Source of the DNA: Salminus brasiliensis
Lineage: Eukaryota > Chordata > Actinopteri > Characiformes > Bryconidae
Assembly (NCBI RefSeq): GCF_030463535.1
Contig: NC_132883.1
Span: forward strand, 35,213,241-35,277,240
Direction: 5' to 3'
DNA length: 64,000 bases
Positions 1 to 12,000 of this stretch are shown here, in pieces (position 1 is the first letter of the stretch; every line of letters starts with the position of its first letter). Both the position numbers and the translations under genes were made by a program. The notes beneath the pieces are model-generated. The model was not told where the DNA came from. It did no database searches and worked only from the letters and a program-made list of their open reading frames with translations.

Positions 1-913
1 ATATTACTGTCGATTAGACAAGGAGCCCTGTTCATTTTAGTCCATTTCTTCAGCAGGTTCATCAGGGGTTTAAAACCGTAGTTCAGCCATAGTTTTTCCC
101 TCCATCCCAATTTTAATCCATCAGCCACGTGTTTGGTGTCTGCTTTCTAAATTCTAAAAACAAATGTATGGGTGTATGTAAGCTTCTAGATAGTGTCTGT
201 CCTTTAAAAGCCTTCATTTGTTTTTCTGTTTAAATGTACTGTGACTGGGCTGTATGTTGACATGTTGGTGTCCTTACCCTCCTTAAGGATTCATTTAAAT
301 GGCTGCAAATTCTTAGTCCACCGTGCTGTATAGAATACAGGTCCAAGAAAGTAAAAAGTCCAAGAATCACACATTACAAACTAGAAATCTTTTGCAAGGA
401 AAAATGGCTAAAAATCCTCCAATCAAGAATTGACTCCTCATCTTTTACTTTACTTGGGTAACACATTTTGACAGGTGTGTGTGAATAACTTCCATTCTGA
501 TTGGCTACCTTGTCTGGTGCTTCATTTAAAAAGCCACCTGCTGTTCTTTTTTTGTAGTCTCTGTTCCCTTGTTAGTTTCTATGTGTTTATCTGAATGTGC
601 CCACCCCCCCCCCACCCCCCCATTACGTATACTTATGTTTGTTACCCTCTTGACATATGGACATAATGTCAGTTATTTCTGTAAATAAGTGTATACAGTC
701 TATACAGAGGGGTGACCACCTGGCCTAAAATGTTATCTTCAGAATTGGGGCAGAGGGGGGCACAAATTGTGAATTCTGAATACTGTTTAAAGCAGCGAAA
801 ATGTCAGACACTACAAGTGTTTAGGTTGGGGAATCTAAATACGGATAGTTTGGCCTTTTCATTTGATTTTATTATATGTCACTTATCTTGACATCTTTCC
901 ATGTCCTCTTCAG
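1..913 (+). other. cdk11b: last intron of cdk11b (3' part)
   Basis: The stretch ends in a splice acceptor (CAG at 911-913) directly before the recognised last coding exon of cdk11b. I found no further exon in it; the penultimate exon must lie left of the window, so the intron is longer than 913 bp. It holds a C-rich tract at 602-621 and otherwise ordinary AT-rich DNA. Confidence 0.7.
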
Positions 914-1006
914 GGTGATGACGATCTGAAAGACACTGGTTTCCACCTGACTACAGCTAACCAAGGACTGTCCAAGTCTGGTCCAGGATTTAGTCTGAAG
1001 TTTTGA
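914..1006 (+). CDS. cdk11b: cyclin-dependent kinase 11B, C-terminal exon (partial gene)
   Basis: After the acceptor at 911-913 the frame reads 30 residues beginning GDDDLKDTGFHLTT and ending GPGFSLKF, then TGA at 1004-1006. This is the conserved C-terminal tail that follows the kinase domain in vertebrate CDK11A/B (PITSLRE kinases). CDK11 pairs with cyclin L and acts in the nucleus in transcription and pre-mRNA splicing; shorter forms act in mitosis and apoptosis. Only this tail is inside the window, so no catalytic residues can be checked. The exon starts in phase 0. The next gene, mmp23, runs toward it on the other strand, the same convergent arrangement as human CDK11B and MMP23B. Identity rests on a short but highly characteristic tail. 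Confidence 0.92.
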   Translation, partial: GDDDLKDTGFHLTTANQGLSKSGPGFSLKF

Positions 1007-2430
1007 GCTTCTGCCCCATCTCCACTCAGAGCAAAGGGAATTCTTGCTGTCTTTGTGGCACTAATGCCAGGACTTGATTCGAGAGAGACTTACTGAAAGC
1101 AGATCATGACCCCCTTCCTCTGAGCCTCGATGAGATACAGACGGACTCTTGCAAACTGTTCTCCCGGGAGACTAAGAGAACTTCAGAGACGTTCTGCTGC
1201 TTCATGTTCACGCTTGTTCTTCTAGCGGTTGGAAGCAATTTACTGCTCTTCTGTCATACAAGCCCAGATCAGGACTCTGGATTCAGATGTCAGTGCATGG
1301 TGTACTTTTTATATCCCATTTGTCCTTGTCCTTATCATTTTCTCAGAACCACCTGCTGTTTTCTTGTTTCTTTTTTGTGTTGGTTTGAAGTTGAAGTCAC
1401 ATCAGAGCTTCATGGATTTTGAATTTCAAACCTGGTTTTTAAGCAGCTGGTGAGGGACCATTCACCTGCACACTCTCTCCTACATAATTTGGATCCATAA
1501 CAGTAGTGGCCAGAATGCACCGGAATAATCTGTGACTGGCACAGGTGACGTTAAGTTGCAAGAAATAAACTATTTGCGAGTAGTCTTTTGAAGGCTCTTG
1601 GTGTGTTGCCCCCCCCCCCCCCCCTCCCTTTTTTTTGTCGTCCCAAGTGTAAGAAACAGTTGAGAGGAGAAAGGAAGCTGAGTTTTAAAACAGAAACGAC
1701 AAGAAAGAGGGGGAAAAAAACACCAGCCAGCCTTGAAAGCAGCCCCAGCACCAGATGTCCAAAAATGATGTCATTCTTTGCACTGCACATACTCTGTACA
1801 ATCAAGAGATCTTTGTCTGCCTTCCTCGTTTTGTTAGAGAAGAAGCCACAGTGACTTTCCTTTCAAGGCGATTTTCTCCATTTTAGTCATCAGCACTTAA
1901 TGATTTGGGCATTTAAAAAGAAACTTTCAGTGATTAATAAAAGCAGCTCTGTCCCCCTTTTTTTTCTTTTTTTTTTGAGAGAGAGATTATATAATTTCTC
2001 CAAGTCCTTGTTTCATGCTGGACTTCTGGATTTCTGAAGTTTCCCTGGCTCTCTTACTGAACATTAGTCTGCTTGTATTTCCACTCACTAAATTGCTAGC
2101 GTGTCTTAAATCAACACGGTTGCCAATTAAGTGTTGGAAACTTGCGGATTAGCTACTGAGATTTAGCTGGTCGACTTCTGAAGTGCCGCTGGTGGTCAAC
2201 GTGACGTAAATCTTTTAGCACGGTCATTACCAGAAGGCACTGGCAGACACTAGTTAATGATGTCTGCAAAGGATATGGCTAGCATAAATAATAGATCAGC
2301 GCCAAGTACTTCAGAATGGGCTGCATGCTGAAGATGCTAGTTAGCTGTGGCTCAGGCTTTGAAGGGGAATCTCTTTAATTATTACCATACTGTATTGCAA
2401 CACTAATAAATGTATATTGGTCCTGTACCA
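1007..2430 (+). other. cdk11b: cdk11b 3' untranslated region
   Basis: Non-coding sequence after the TGA. It carries three AATAAA hexamers (1564-1569, 1936-1941, 2405-2410), which would allow short, medium and long 3' UTRs. A run of 16 C bases at 1609-1624 and purine-rich and T-rich tracts lie inside. The end at about 2430 is inferred from the last AATAAA. Confidence 0.55.
2405..2410 (+). terminator. cdk11b: poly(A) signal, distal, of cdk11b
   Basis: Canonical AATAAA; the next GT/T-rich DNA lies about 10-40 bp downstream. It is the last plus-strand signal before the mmp23 3' end. Proximal alternatives are at 1564-1569 and 1936-1941. Confidence 0.45.
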
Positions 2431-2488
2431 AGCCACCTAATGTGGTTTGCTGCAGTAGTGAAAATCCAAAAGTGTCAAAGAATAAGTT

Positions 2489-2494
2489 TTTATT
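2489..2494 (-). terminator. mmp23b: poly(A) signal of mmp23
   Basis: TTTATT on the plus strand is AATAAA on the minus strand, about 340 bases after the mmp23 stop codon. It would give a 3' end near 2470, only tens of bases from the expected end of cdk11b. Confidence 0.45.
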
Positions 2495-2831
2495 TGGCAC
2501 CTAAGGAAATGTAACATACAAAAAGGAAAACAGAAGAACCCTGACATCAAAATCTTTGGTAGATTTCTGTATAAATCTAGTGGAATATGTGCCCAAGTGA
2601 GTGAGGTTCCATGTGGTGCTGTGATCAATTTATGGACTTTTCTGCATTGCTGACCACCGTCTTGGACAACACTTGATCACAGCATGGCAGAGCTCCTTAG
2701 ATCAGGAGGAAACTGAACTGCTTTGTGACGGAACCAGCTTCTGGTCTTACCAAGTGCTTCTTTGTGTTGAAGGTTGACTGTTAACCCCATACCCCCACCC
2801 CCGAAACGCACGCTGAAGTCCATTCTAGCCC

Positions 2832-3006
2832 TCAGAAGCGCACCCGTACCTTCCACGAATAGTTTGTTAAAACCTTGTTCTTCTTCCTCACAATGCAGGT
2901 GTATGTACCCTCGTTGATCGCGTTAGCCACAATGCTGATGTGGTCGTCCTTTAGGGAGATGTAGCCAGGATGAGAGTATTCCAGCAACTCGCCGTCTTTG
3001 TACCAG
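2832..3006 (-). CDS. mmp23b: mmp23 last exon: C-terminal half of Ig-like domain
   Basis: The minus strand reads on from an acceptor AG at 3008-3007 and gives WYKDGELLEYSHPGY, then NEGTYTCIV and a C-terminal SWKVRVRF followed by TGA (plus-strand 2832-2834). The YxC motif is the second Ig cysteine strand, pairing with the RCG cysteine of the preceding exon. The first base completes a split codon (TC|C). In the mammalian protein this Ig-like domain ends in almost the same motif. The stop is clear. Confidence 0.95.
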
Positions 3007-6000
3007 CTAGCATGAACAGAATGTTAGAGGTTAGGGGATTATGATTTAACTTACGAGTAAACAAAGTATATACTGAAATAAAGTTGTTTCTTAATTAACA
3101 AAGACATAATGAATTTTTTTGCTTGTACTTTTTATAATGTTATCTATAACTAATGTAAGTCGTATATATATTTTTTTTAATAAGACGCTTCTTATTCCTA
3201 AATTTGTAATAATTCCGTATGTTGTTACAGGTCTAACACTTATATAAAGGGGAACAAAACAGATCTCAACTCTCAACTCACGACACTTTGCCTTGCTTCG
3301 CAGCAATTTTCTTTCCACAGCGGAAGGTGAGCTTCTTTCCCTCAGCAACAAGCTTGTGTTTGGTCCGTGGCGGCGTTGGAGTTGGGGCGACAGTGGGAAA
3401 CGGGAATGCTGTTTGGGCATTATGACAAGGTAATTACTTGGCAATGATCTACACTAATGTAACATCTGCTATATACATACTTGAGCCTCTTTATGGAAGT
3501 CACCTTCAGGTTCTAGTGCTAAACCAGATTCCCTATTTAACAAAAAGGATTTACCTCATCGCTACAGGAAAAGCAAAATTGGTCCTAGAAGAGCAACCAC
3601 AGACAACGTGAAGTAATATCCGCACTGCACCCTGATCACGAAGAATCACGTTATCCATGTCCTTACTTCTAGCTAAGAGGGAGCCATTTGTGGTCTGGTC
3701 CTTGTCCCTGCAATTCGCGAATCTGCTTGCATCTGAGGCCCATAAGGCAAACTCTCAGATTCCAGTGGCTTGCATTCACGCACAAAATTTTCCCCCTAGG
3801 ACCGAACTGCACCCCGTCTGCAACGAGAACCAGATTAGGAACCGCATCCTCTTACTCTCGAGTAAACACAACCCCAACACTTCGATGGAAAAGCCGTCTG
3901 TGCCGGGGAATCTCGAGGAGACGTTTCCTGTTGTGTTCTTCCAGGACACTGGGCTGGCTCGAATCAGTTGGATTCCTGAGCAGAGCTCCTATGCTGTACT
4001 CCAGTCACCAGACACAAGATTTCATGGAAAGACTTTAAAGCTTAATGATGGAGGCTTGGAGCCTCCTACTAATTTAAGAAGCTTAGACAGCACTTCCTGA
4101 CGTGCTTTGGTTTACAGCAGTCTCAGGTCATGGCATTGTATTTTCCCACTCTTCATGAGTGAATGGAAGTCAATTTTAATAGATTTTATTACACATTTCT
4201 GTTGGTCCATTCATAGTAAAATTCAGACAATTTAATGGTCATATTAGCTACTACATTGTTATATAAAGATCTATGCATATGCAAGCCACGTTATGACTAG
4301 ATTTGGCTCTCATTTTATAGACACTTATAAAGTACATGTTGGTGGATAACCAGCTGTTTCAGGTGCTCCAAGTCTAACCTAGACTTTAGTCACTTGTAAA
4401 GCTCTGTTGCTTGTGGGCATGTTTTGCTATTGCATTAAACAATTGCAACTTTTATGAAATGTCAATACTTTTCTTTAGTATTGTATCAAAATGTCAGTAT
4501 TGTGACCACACAGTCGAGGGTTATCTGAACAACAGGCTGAGATGTAATCTTGCTTCTTTATGGAGAGACCCAGACCCTATTATTAAATGTGTATGTATTA
4601 TCAGATTGCTCAGTTGTGTTGCGGAATGGTTTTCCCCTCCTTCAGTTGTTCTTGGCCAGGGGAGGCTTTTCGTAAACTGACAGTGACGGAATTTAGGGCT
4701 AGGCAGTTAACATGTCCCTTTTTTTCAGATCTAAATTACACTGGCTTTTATGTCTTGCTACTTTGGTGTAGAAGTGCTAAAACTACATGTCTGATATTTA
4801 AATGTCACACAGGCAGGTGAATGTAGTGTTGGGAGTAGGGTTTTCCTGATCCAATCCAGGCATGTTTTTATGGCTTGGGTATCGGCGGTTTGAATCCCAA
4901 TTCAGCTCGGAGTCTTCATTTTACAGTAGAACATGAAAACGGACCGTAACATCTGTAACTTTATAAAACTATTGTGGAAATGCTCTTTTTTTTTACCAGT
5001 GGGAGAACTGTCAAACTGGATTATAAGATATTAAACACAATAAAAAATCGGTTCAGAATGTATCAAATTTTTATTATTTATTATATTTTACTTCAGTATT
5101 AATTAGCAGCACATCTTATCATATTTTTTTATTATTATTATTTTAATATTTAAACGGACAATGTGGAGCAGCATCGGCTCAAACTAAGCATTAAGATGCT
5201 CTGGGCAACATAATCTAATCTGTGGTTGGTAGTCTTGCCGAAGAACTCTTACTGGTTTAGCATGGTGTTCTTGGCTAGCTCTTTTAGGTGTTCTCACTTG
5301 GACAATCGAACCCGGTCCGCTGTGGGGATGGGAATGAGGGTGGTGTTTCCCCTCTATGCTACATCGATACTGATGTCTGTCAGACACCAAAACATTTAAA
5401 AGGGCAGCTGTTGCGAGAGAGGGTGAATGAAATTCAAAGGTCCCTCACAGAAAAAAATTCAATTTGGACAAACTTGTCTTTACTTCAAACATAGTTGATT
5501 GGCTGCGATGCATTTGGTGTTGAATGTCTGCGTCTTCAGGGTTCGGCTATGAGGCCAATGTAGCTAACAAGCAATGGAAGTCTACGTCACTAAAAATCCA
5601 TTATTAGTGTATTGGTTCCAGTGCAAAACCAAGACACCCAACATGTCATGACCAATCCACTATGTTTTGGGGTATGTGTGGAATGGATGAATAAATGTCA
5701 CTTTTAATGCTGTCCTAACTAAAGTGAGCTGAGCATCTTAAAAGAAAACTTAAGTAGTGTTCAGAAACAGATCATCTATGCATAAAGTGTTTCCAGATGC
5801 TTTCAGTGCTACAGCAAGACAATGACACAAAACACATTGCTGTTATGACTGTTCTTCATGGGAAACGTGGAAAGTTTTGGCTTCCCCAGGTCGTTTTTCT
5901 GAGCTATATCTAATGAAGTGTGTATTTTGCTTGCTGAAAAAGAAACTGGCACCTCTGAATACAAGCTGAACAACACTGATCAACACTGTGCCATTATTCC

Positions 6001-9000
6001 AAAAAAATATGGGGAAACGTGCCTAGAAACCCCCCCCCCCCCCAAAAAAGTCAGCTTTCTAAAATAAAATTAATTCTTGAGCACAAAATAAACTACATCT
6101 TTGTTCCACTATAGTGGGGTTAGACTGTTGAAAAGCAGGTAGCTATCAGTTAGCAGTATTGATGCACTTGGCTCCAGAAATATTATACATATTAGACCCA
6201 CTAAGTCCTGTTTATATCATATGTTTGTGTGGAAAACCAAAGATGATTTAATAATGGACGATACCAGTATTTTCCACATTGTGGTCCAACTTGTGACTGC
6301 ACCCATCAGCTAATTAACAAGCCCTTTTCATGGGTAAATGAAGTTGTGAAAATAGATTGTCTCCAATAGTCATTTAGTCTATTAGTCAGTCAGTCTATTC
6401 TAATGACAGGTCTACTTGTGAGTGTAAAAGTTTCAGGATCACATTATACATGTATTGTATAGCGGAAAGGTGCCAAAGAATGCATTCATTCAGGATCTTA
6501 AGTTGTTTATGTACAAATGTTCAGTATGTGGCTTTGGTAGGGGTGAAACATGCCCAAGTGCAGCTTTACAAGCCTATTTACAACCCTGTTATTTGCCTTT
6601 ATCCCTTCTTCTTTGACAATAAAAGGAAAAAGCTCTACTTTTATTGTCTGGTTCATGTCATTGTAACTTCACAGGAGCCATGTAGCCTGGCTTAGCCACT
6701 GTTTTTCAGACCAAGAACACTGGATTATGCACTATAAAAGTGCATAATCCAGAAAAGTATTTGGACACCTGCTCATTCCTTTTTTCTTCCAAAATCAAGG
6801 GTATTTTCAACTAGATTTTGAGCGTTGCTGTTGGGATTTGATTGCATTTAGTGATGAGAGTATTAGTTTGTGAGGTCATCCAACTTCACAACTCTTCCAA
6901 ACCAATCACAAAAGTCCTGGATTGAGCACCATCTTTCCACAGTTCCTTCCGCTGCTCCACAGCTTTATGCTGGGTGGCTATATACCCCTCTAGCCCACAC
7001 TTTTAATTCTGTAGGTAGTACTTCTCTACAGTGGCAGAAAAGCTGTATTTTTGCATATGTACGTCTGTGCCGGCAATGGGTGCAAGTAGCTGAAGGGTGT
7101 CCACAAACATTTGGACACACAGTGACCTGAAGAAATTGTAGTAGGGTCTAGAATGGGTTAGCTTTTAGCCTAGCACCCAGCTAGCGTCTGCTGCGTTGCA
7201 TTTAAACTTTCGCTAGTGGGCCGGGTGTATGTAAATATTTCGTCTGGTCCTGGAGGGCCGGATTCCTACAGTTTTGTGCTTTTCCTACTCAAGTATACCT
7301 GATTCAACTCCCTTTTGCTTAGTTTCTTTTTTTTGGTTCTGGGTCTGTATATTTATTTATTTAAAGAATGTGCACAAGTGATTGCTCTTACCATAACAGA
7401 AGTCGCAGCTGTGGGGGCAATGCTTCTGCATTAGCTTTCTTTTGCTTTCGCAGTAGCCTTTCCTGGCCCAGGCGGGACAGATAAATAATCTATCCAAACA
7501 TCCTGGAGGGACAGAGAAGGAAAGAGGAATTAGGAAGGGCGGTAGAGAGGACACGCAAAAGAGGCCCCAAAAATATGAAGGTAAAACGTGAGGAACAGAT
7601 GAAGGCCCCAAATAAAGAAAGTCTATTACATGAAATATGCCGTCTAATGCCAGAGACACTCGTTTATGAGTTCTGAGTGAAGATTTTGGCTTAATGCAGT
7701 TTTAAATCAGTTCATTGAGGAGACACACATGCAGGGTGCTGGTAAGCAAAACTTAGTTTCCAAAGCAAACTTATTTGCTGCAGATTTCCCACTATTTTAC
7801 AATCAACATTACATGGGAAAACTCAGAGAGTAAATAAAAAAAATAAAAAGCTTTTGACATTTGGTTTGCTCTGCTTATTGGTTACGCACCGTACAGTCGA
7901 TGTACGCCCCAGACGTCGTCCTGCGTAATGAGTTTGCGCCCTGTCAGTGTAGCGTTGAGATGCATTATGGCTGTTGGGTTCTGGGAGTGCATAAGACCCA
8001 ACACATGGCCAATTTCATGAGCTGCTACATGAACCAGGTCTGTCAACCATACCCCTGTTTAAAGGACATTCGTACACAGGCATATAAGTATTGCATTATA
8101 TTAAACAAAAAGACTGAATGTGGGTGTACAGCGGTGGTCCCAAAGCCTAGTCCTGGAGGTCCACTGCTCTGCACATTTTTGTGTTTCCTCTGCTTTGATA
8201 CACCCACTTCAACTCAAAAAGCTCTTGTAAATGAGTTAGCTGGGTCAGATGTCAGGTGTGCTGGGAGCATGGAAAGCACTCGAATTTGCAGAGCAGCGGA
8301 CTGCCACGGCCAGGGATAGGATAAGCCCTGACCCCTCCTCGCCCACAGAATGCACTTCAGTTATTCTCACAAAACCATTGGCCATGTGCATTTCAGTGTG
8401 ACAAGGAAATTTTTACAACAAATTTAGTGATGTAGACTGGATACGGCTTATGTACCAATAATACATGTCTGTTCAGCATTAGGGGATAGGGCAATTACAC
8501 ATTACAAATGTAGTGCCGTATGACCAATTATCATTAACTTTCCTCTTACAGCAAACACAAAGGCTGCGTCTCAAACCGAACACAAGCACGCTAAACAGTG
8601 CACAGAAATAGTGCCCCACCATTATATGTGCATTTATTAGTGTACAGTGGCGAAGTACTGTGTGTTGGACCGAGAACAAGACAGCTTAAGAAGAAAGTTC
8701 TTAAGCAGCTCTGAGAGAGACAGGACCTCTCACCAAGTGACGGTGAAAAAAGAAAATGAACTAATGCTATTCTTACACCAAACACTTTTCAAGTGATTTT
8801 AAAATCATATGAGTCCTGCTAGAGTTGCAGCAAACTCTCGGCATCTCGATCGTTTGGTGTTTGGTGGTCGGGGTAGCGGTCTTAACTTTTTTTTTTGAGA
8901 CTCTTGAAGAGTACTTGTCTATTACAGTTATCAATAGCAGTACGTCAGTATGTACAGTGTTGGAAACCACATAAGCCGAAGATTAAGATTATTTAGCATC

Positions 9001-12000
9001 TCAGCACTGTAGTTTGGACAGTGCTTATTGGTGGGATTTTGTTAGCTACATTAGCCCAACATGTCTCAGCTCTACTGTGTTTGGTGTAAGGAGAAAGTTG
9101 TGTAAATTTAAGTTTTTGCCAGTTCACCTCAAAAGCGACCTACGACTCCAACACCTGTGCAACAGCTTACAGCTAAATTTTGATGAATCATGGCTATGTT
9201 CTGTTAAAGCTGTGCCGTTGGCATAATCATTCTAAATTGTGGGTAGAAAGAGAGAGAGACTTTTCAAAAGGACACAAAGCACCTTTCTTCCAGCTGAAGC
9301 GCATGTTCCCCAGAATCCAGTATTCATCATCGTCAAAGTGGATTTCTCCAGTCGGGGGGAAGAAGGCGTGGGCCAGTTCGCCAGTGATGCCGTCGAAACA
9401 GTGATGCAGGTAGGACTGCAGACAGTCCGTATGGTTTACAGGGTAGAAGCCTGCCAAAGCGGAACACTGAGTCATAATCAGCTTTCCAACATAGACAACC
9501 GAGTCAAGACCAGCAGGACAAGCTCTCCAAAAGCTGTAAATGGCCCTAAGGAGCATAAATTTGAGGAGTCAACTCTGCAAATTTATGCTGGAACCAACCT
9601 TGAATGTCTCCCAGAGGTGCACATACACGGGGATCGACTGTAATTTCTTTGACACCGGTCACTGACACAGACAAAAATGTCCAAATCCCCTGAGGACACA
9701 CTTTTTGACTCTGACCCAGAATGTCTCGAATGTTGCCAGAGTTCCATTAAATCCTCTGCAGCTAGCCAGTTGTGTGTCAGTTTGTTTTTATTAGATTTTG
9801 TTCGTACATCTTTTTTTTTTATTTTGCAGTTTAGTGGCAAAATAGTGACCTAAATCTATAAGAGAGTTTGGATTCACATCATCTGAACTCAGTCATCATA
9901 AATTCCTATTCCTTTTAATATGTTGCAGTTCAACATGAACATTCAGATCTAGCACACAGCTCAGGTTTCTCATTAAAATTGTCCTGCTCTGAGACTGTGA
10001 ACGGTTTAGAGGAACGATGGTGGTTCTACAGGGCAGTGAAACAAGAGATTGTTGCGACGTTCCCATAACAGAAGATGTGGCAGATTATTTAAACCGCAAG
10101 GGAACAAACTCTGTAATACTGCTCTCACCTATGAAAATGTGTGCACATGTATAAGAGCGAGTGTATTTCGTTTACACTTGTGTGGAACGTGGCTGAGAAT
10201 TGTCTCTGACAACTCTGAATGTGGTTTCAGTGATCTGATCGCAATCCGATTACAATGTGCCCTGGGGAGTGTTTACACCTGGCTTTTCATGTGGATAAGT
10301 GAAATCCATGCATGAGCCGATCCGCAAAAATGCATGCTAATGTCAGGTATAAACAGGCCCTTAGTCTCATCCCTTCCACTGAAGCTTCTGTTCAGATAAC
10401 TCTGATTAGACTTCATCTACCTATCAGCGTATGATGTCATTCGAGCAAAAGGTGGAAATACCAAGTGCTAAGAAACTCTGAAATTCGTGTGGTAAGATTT
10501 AAAAGTTCTGCTTATATCATTGTTTGTAATGGAAAGTTTTTAATTACATTAAAAAAAAAAAGAATGCCACATAAGCATTTTCCTTAGTGGTCTAAGACTT
10601 CTGGACTCTCTGTATAGTTTGAACTAGTATAGACGTATCGTTTAAACATATAGTAAACATATAGTGGTAGATTGAGTCTATAATTAAAACTGGAAGGGGA
10701 CAAACCTCATTATGCAGTTGCTTTGATACCTGAGGAGGCTGTTAGGGTGATGCTAAGCGGTTGATACGGTACGTTAGGTGATTTCTAGGGCATTTCCGGG
10801 CAGTTGTTTGTTAGAGGTTGTTGCTAGAAGTATGTGTGTATAGATAGCAAATACTGGGTAAAATGATCACAAACAATTAACGTAATGATATGATTATAAA
10901 ATTAATACATGAGTAAGGGGTTTATTCAGCCTTTTTTGGTGTCTTGTTTTATAAATTAAATTAATATGTATCTACATTTTAAAGTGTAATGGAACAACAG
11001 TAAAAACAGTAAACGTCTAAGGTTTAGAAAGGGTATTTTTCAAACAAATCACCCAACTGCAAAGACGTGACCCCAAAAGAGAGTCAACTTCCACGTCTCA
11101 GTAATTCCAGTGATTTACTGCCATTTCAAATGAATGGAACTGGTTACCTTCTGCTCAGTTCAGGTCTGTTGCAACTGTTTCCAGGCATATGTTAACTAAC
11201 AATGGCTGCACTCAATGCCAGACACTTAAGTGGACACTCTGGGCTGTTCTGACAGTGATGCTTATTCCATGCTCGTACCGATTTTAATGTCGGCCTCCTG
11301 ATCAGCAGGCACCTCTCTGAAGCTGAAAGGCGACACGTCGCTCCACATAGCGAAGGCTTTGGCGATGCCCCTGCGTGTGTCGCTGGCATTCATCAGGTTC
11401 CTTGGGAACGACAGCAGTCTACAAAAACACAGCAAAAGCGTGCATTTAATTTACAGTTCTACTTATTATGAAGGCAGTAGAGCCGACGTTTGAATCTTAA
11501 CTTTAGCACTAATAATTAAATGCTAGTAGAAATTAGCACTATTTTAAAGGCGTGTTTTAGTCTTATTTGACCAAGTTATGGCACAGTTATGACCCAAACC
11601 CCTTAAAAAGCCTATGGCCCGCCGGTGGGCCAAAAGAGTTACTACAAACTTCTACAACCAAAGAATAGCCCCAATAGTTTGTACAGACGTCCCTGTAGTT
11701 ACTGAATAATACCGCTTAGTATGTAATAAGCCTTTCTGCGTTAAAGGGTTGAGGCCTAGCTCAACCAGTCCTGATTTGACACTTGATAGCAGTATGTCAG
11801 AGTGACCAAAAGATTGTGGAAAATTGTGAAAATGAACAATATGTTGTTCCGAGCAGCATAATTGTTAAAGAATATTTCAGCATAAAGTATAATAGTATAA
11901 TACATATGTAGGCTGCCAAGGAGAAGGTCCATGGTACTTTAACATCCCAACTCAAAAGAAGCAACTGCGTTTGTAATCGTCTGTCTGACAGAGACAAAGA

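Larger units (their letters stand above)
3409..7391 (-). other. mmp23b: mmp23 intron (about 4 kb)
   Basis: Contains a SINE-like tRNA-derived fragment near 4850-4915, a C-run at 6030-6043, a DNA-transposon MITE copy at 6750-7125 and a short repeat at 7235-7320. A 147-codon plus-strand open frame at 3657-4100 matches nothing I recognise. No other gene seen. Confidence 0.7.

Noticed and set aside
8040-8041. Inner AG as acceptor of the zinc-site exon of mmp23.
   Set aside because: It would keep the phase but remove five residues (GVWLT) that are constant in the family; the AG at 8056-8055 restores them.
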